This document shows positions 61,162-64,000 of a stretch of DNA of 64,000 bases, piece after piece (the first letter of the stretch is position 1; each line of letters opens with the position of its first letter). Made by a program: the position numbers and the translations under genes. Source of the DNA: Clostridium sp. NkU-1 (GTDB lineage Bacteria > Bacillota_A > Clostridia > Lachnospirales > Lachnospiraceae); NCBI GenBank assembly GCA_001312405.1, contig BBDR01000005.1, forward strand, positions 186,001 through 250,000, written 5' to 3'. Under the pieces are notes generated by a model, which saw only the letters and a program-made list of their open reading frames with translations, was not told the DNA's origin and searched no databases.

Positions 61162-62621
61162 ATGAGCCAGCGCAATTTAACTTTATTAACAGACCTTTAT
61201 GAATTGACCATGATGCAGGGGTATTTTAAAGAGAAGGATGCCAACGAGACCGTTATATTCGATGTCTTCTACCGCAGTAATCCGGGAGGTAACGGGTACG
61301 CGATCTGCGCAGGCTTGGAACAGGTCATCGAATATGTGAATGAGCTCCATTTCAGCAAAGAGGATGTGGATTATTTAAGATCCACCGGCTTGTTCGAAGA
61401 AGATTTTCTGGAATATCTCCACCATTTTAAATTTTCCGGCGACATCTACGCCATTCCTGAGGGCACGGTCGTATTCCCTCGCGAACCCTTAGTAAAAGTC
61501 ATTGCCCCCATTATGGAGGCCCAGCTCATCGAAACCGCTTTGCTTAACATCATCAACCACCAGAGCCTGATCGCTACAAAAGCAGCCCGTGTCGTATTCG
61601 CTGCCGCCGGAGACGGGGTTATGGAATTCGGACTGCGCCGCGCCCAGGGACCGGATGCCGGTATTTACGGCGCCAGGGCTGCCATGATCGCAGGCTGCAT
61701 CGGCACCTCCAATGTGCTGGCAGGAAAAATGTTTAAAGTTCCGGTAAGAGGAACCCATGCCCACAGCTGGATCATGAGCTTCCCCGATGAACTGACCGCA
61801 TTCCGCAACTATGCAAAGCTTTATCCCACCGCATGCATTCTTCTGGTTGACACCTATGATACGTTAAAATCCGGTGTGCCCAATGCCATCAAGGTATTTA
61901 AGGAGATGCGGGAGGCCGGAATTACGCTTACCACTTATGGAATCCGTTTAGACAGCGGAGACCTGGCATACCTTTCCAAAAAAAGCCAAGAAGATGCTTG
62001 ATGAAGCCGGATTTACAGACGCAGTGATCTCCGCCTCCAATGATCTTGACGAAACTTTGATCAACAGCTTAAAGATACAGGGAGCTACGATTAACTCCTG
62101 GGGTGTTGGAACCAATTTGATCACCTCCAAGGACAGCCCTTCCTTTGGCGGTGTTTACAAGCTGGCAGCGATTTTGGATAAAAAGACCGGTCAGTTTATT
62201 CCAAAGATCAAGCTTTCTGAAAATGCGGAAAAGATTACCAACCCGGGAACAAGATCATCAAGCGCATTTACAGCCGGGAAACCGGCAAAATCATTGCCGA
62301 CCTGATCTGCCTGGAAGGGGAAGTCTTTAAAGAAAACCATTCCCTGCTCCTCTTTGACCCCATTGAAACATGGAAGAAAACTCACCTGGCACCCAACAGC
62401 TATACCATGAGAGATCTTCTGGTCCAGATATTCAAAGACGGGAAATGCATTTATAAGGCCCCTGCCGTTATGGACATCCAGTCCTACTGTAAAAAAGAAC
62501 TTGATACCCTTTGGATGAATCCCGCCGTCTGGTAAATCCTCACGAGGTTCACGTTGACTTATCCAATGAGCTATGGCACATGAAGAACCAGCTTTTGGAA
62601 AGCTATCATTTCAGAGAGTGA
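61162..62621 (+). CDS. pncB: Nicotinate phosphoribosyltransferase (frameshifted)
   Basis: It makes nicotinate mononucleotide for NAD salvage. N-terminus LTLLTDLYELTMMQGYF; substrate-site residues in YRSNPGGNGYAICAGLEQVI, EFGLRRAQGPDAG (family RR..Q) and GTHAHSWIMSF with the phosphorylatable His; phosphate site in TYGIRLDSGDLAYLSKK. Extra bases near 61980 and 62253 and a loss near 62520 break the frame. The C-terminus reads NPHEVHVDLSNELWHMKNQL, to the TGA at 62619-62621. About 486 residues. Ribosome site AAGGAG. Confidence 0.93.
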
Positions 62622-62767
62622 TTTATTCCGGCCTTTCCATTGTTCACACTCTGGTCATAATCTTTTTACAGCCTGGTCAAATTTTCTTCATATTTGGCCG
62701 ATATACTGAAAACATCAGAAAAAGATGTTGCCAACATACTTTGAGATAAAAATTTTTTTTCATAATT

Positions 62768-62808
62768 GCCGGTATTCCTCTATGGGATACCGGCTCCTCC
62801 CTTTTTTT
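62768..62808 (+). terminator. Terminator after pncB
   Basis: Arms GCCGGTAT and ATACCGGC around an 11-base loop, followed eight bases later by seven T. Confidence 0.85.
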
Positions 62809-62832
62809 AGGGCTTCTTTTGATTCTGTCTTC

Positions 62833-63015
62833 TTACATCTGCTTTCTCACGACCGAGTATTCATCCCCGAATTTAAAATGTGGACAGCTTTTATAAGAAT
62901 TGCTTAAAAACCGTATCATCTCATCCTCATCCAGATTGATCTCGCACTCATAGCATTCGTATTCCTCGTTATAATCATAGTGTATACAATATTCACACCC
63001 CGTCTTCCGGTCCAT
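62833..63015 (-). CDS. Small Cys-rich protein (DUF6472-like)
   Basis: 60 residues: MDRKTGCEYCIHYDYNEEYE, CYECEINLDEDEMIRFLSNS, YKSCPHFKFGDEYSVVRKQM. Five cysteines in CxxC / CxxC / C spacing and a very acidic centre suggest metal binding. Start 63015 has AAAGGAGAG. In the raw sequence it is joined in frame with the upstream acyltransferase only because an extra A in an 8-A run near 63075 hides that gene's stop at 63045. The internal ribosome site and known small family argue for a separate gene. Confidence 0.8.
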   Translation of the reverse strand: MDRKTGCEYCIHYDYNEEYECYECEINLDEDEMIRFLSNSYKSCPHFKFGDEYSVVRKQM

Positions 63016-63044
63016 GTTAATCTCTCCTTTTGCCTTTCTTCCTT

Positions 63045-64000
63045 CTATAATAAACCGCACCCATTGTATTTTTTTTAAAAGCCGTCCCACGGTTCCGTCA
63101 ATGACCCAGGCAGCTGCCAGGGAAATCAGAAACGTAAGGATGGTCTCGCAAATGATCCTGGGCACAAAATAATGTCTTATGAACGTCTTTTCCACAAGAC
63201 CACGGGCTGCCTGCCCCAGGACCAGATAATGGATCAGATATATGGAATAGCTGTACCGGCTTATGCAGCCAACAGCCTTTGCAAGGACAGGCGCCTTTAT
63301 ATCCCCGAAATGTTCAAAAAACAGAAAAACAGCCGCGGCCATTGCCATCATTGTGGGAGCCAGGTCATGGAGCCCCGGCGTAAAGGATGGGGTAACACAT
63401 TTTTGAACCATTGTGATGCAAAAGCCGGCAATGCCGAGAATCCCAAAGGGAAGATAACTGCTGCTGCCGTACAGGCGCTTTAATGCATATCCCAGGACAA
63501 AATAGATAAGCCAGCCTTTAAATACCATATACTCAAGGCCCTCTCCCACATCCAGGCCCAAAGCTGGAAGATAGGTGCAGATTCCCTGGACAATCACCAT
63601 AAGCACCAGGAAAAGCTTTAAATCCCTGTCACTCATTTCCTTCATCATACGGGCTAAAAAGGGCGCGCAAAGGTACAGTGCCATGATCACATACATGAAC
63701 CACAGATGGGGGGTCATGGGAATGGTTCCTGTTAAAAGCCTTTGCCAAAAGCCGCCAGATGCTCCTGCCACCTAAGAGGTTCCACTGCCAGATAAATGTT
63801 ATAATACCAGTAATAAATCCCGCTGTAGCATACAAAGGGGATAAGAATGGTCTGAAACCGGCTCCAGTAAAATCCAGGAATATCCTCTGTTCCAGATTTT
63901 AAAAGGAACAGGCCGCTTAACATAAAATAAATCCCTACAAATGCCAGAAGCACCGGCAAAATAGCTGCCGAAAACAGCCACTGCCTGAAATTCAGCGTCT
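63045..64000 (-). CDS. Acyltransferase family (OafA/acyltransferase 3) membrane protein, partial at window end
   Basis: A multi-pass membrane protein that transfers acyl groups to cell-surface sugars. Visible segments: ILIPFVCYSGIYYWYYNIYL, then GTIPMTPHLWFMYVIMALYL (family signature HLWFM), GWLIYFVLGYALKRLYG, SRYSYSIYLIHYLVLGQAAR. About nine hydrophobic helices are visible. The N-terminus with the catalytic His lies past base 64000. Indels near 63745 and 63075; corrected C-terminus GRLLKKYNGCGLL at 63045. Confidence 0.88.

Noticed and set aside
62833..63771. Fusion of an acyltransferase with a C-terminal Cys-rich domain
   Set aside because: The in-frame join depends on an extra A in an 8-A run; with it removed the acyltransferase stops at 63045, just before a good ribosome site for the small protein.
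1..64000. Programmed ribosomal frameshifting at A-rich runs
   Set aside because: The breaks occur in many unrelated genes and in runs of every base with a consistent error-like pattern, without slippery-site plus stem-loop arrangements.

Overview
The window looks like a chromosomal contig from a spore-forming, anaerobic Lachnospiraceae-type Firmicute (Lacrimispora/Clostridium-like). The reasons are gene content (cotJ operon, spoIIQ-spoIID, anaerobic class III ribonucleotide reductase, a T-box leader on ileS, tRNA genes without encoded CCA, strong AGGAGG ribosome binding sites) and protein flavour. No rRNA, CRISPR array or replication origin is visible. A dominant technical feature is that about two thirds of the genes are broken by single-base indels. 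Nearly all lie in homopolymers: one extra base in A/T runs of 7-9, one missing base in short G/C runs. Both halves of each gene are otherwise well conserved, so I read these as sequence errors and give whole-gene coordinates spanning them.

Layout: 1-3134 is a phosphate (Pst) transporter operon on the minus strand. About 3.8-18.2 kb is a low-GC accessory region, all on the minus strand: CGGC protein, ABC-F ATPase, a decayed pentapeptide-repeat gene, yaaA-bcp-def, a phosphodiesterase-like enzyme, RhuM, a hypothetical, and a large UPF1-like helicase ending in a HEPN-type RNase motif. Each cargo block is preceded by a short decayed copy of the 3' end of an rlmD-like gene, and the intact rlmD sits at the upstream edge (18193). 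This looks like a site where foreign DNA accumulated by repeated integration at the rlmD 3' end. From 20 to 35.5 kb come housekeeping and sugar genes: a YbaK editing domain protein, GGDEF, HTH regulator, aminopeptidase P, dihydrolipoyl dehydrogenase, HAD phosphatase, tRNA-Pro, CAT-like acyltransferase, tRNA-Val, small proteins, ROK kinase, manA, a GntR regulator and an SDR dehydrogenase. From 35.8 to 40 kb are nrdD and an FtsA-like protein.

The most interesting part is 40.07-44.41 kb, the cotJABC spore coat operon. The cotJC gene is cut in two by a 2.63-kb element carrying a large serine recombinase, a divergent 52-residue protein and a DUF3298/RsiV-like gene. The 5' piece (43310-43216) ends at a GGACC core and the 3' piece (from 40591) begins at the same core. 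Joining them recreates an in-frame CotJC of about 202 residues. This is the architecture of a sporulation-intervening element such as skin in sigK, which suggests recombinase-mediated excision in the mother cell.

From 44.4 to 64 kb: a Rieske-FAD oxidoreductase, a degenerate GGDEF-EAL protein, an AraC regulator with a carbohydrate ABC transporter, a CBS protein, spoIIQ-spoIID, glycogen phosphorylase, ileS with its T-box and promoter, nicotinate phosphoribosyltransferase, a small Cys-rich protein and a truncated acyltransferase.
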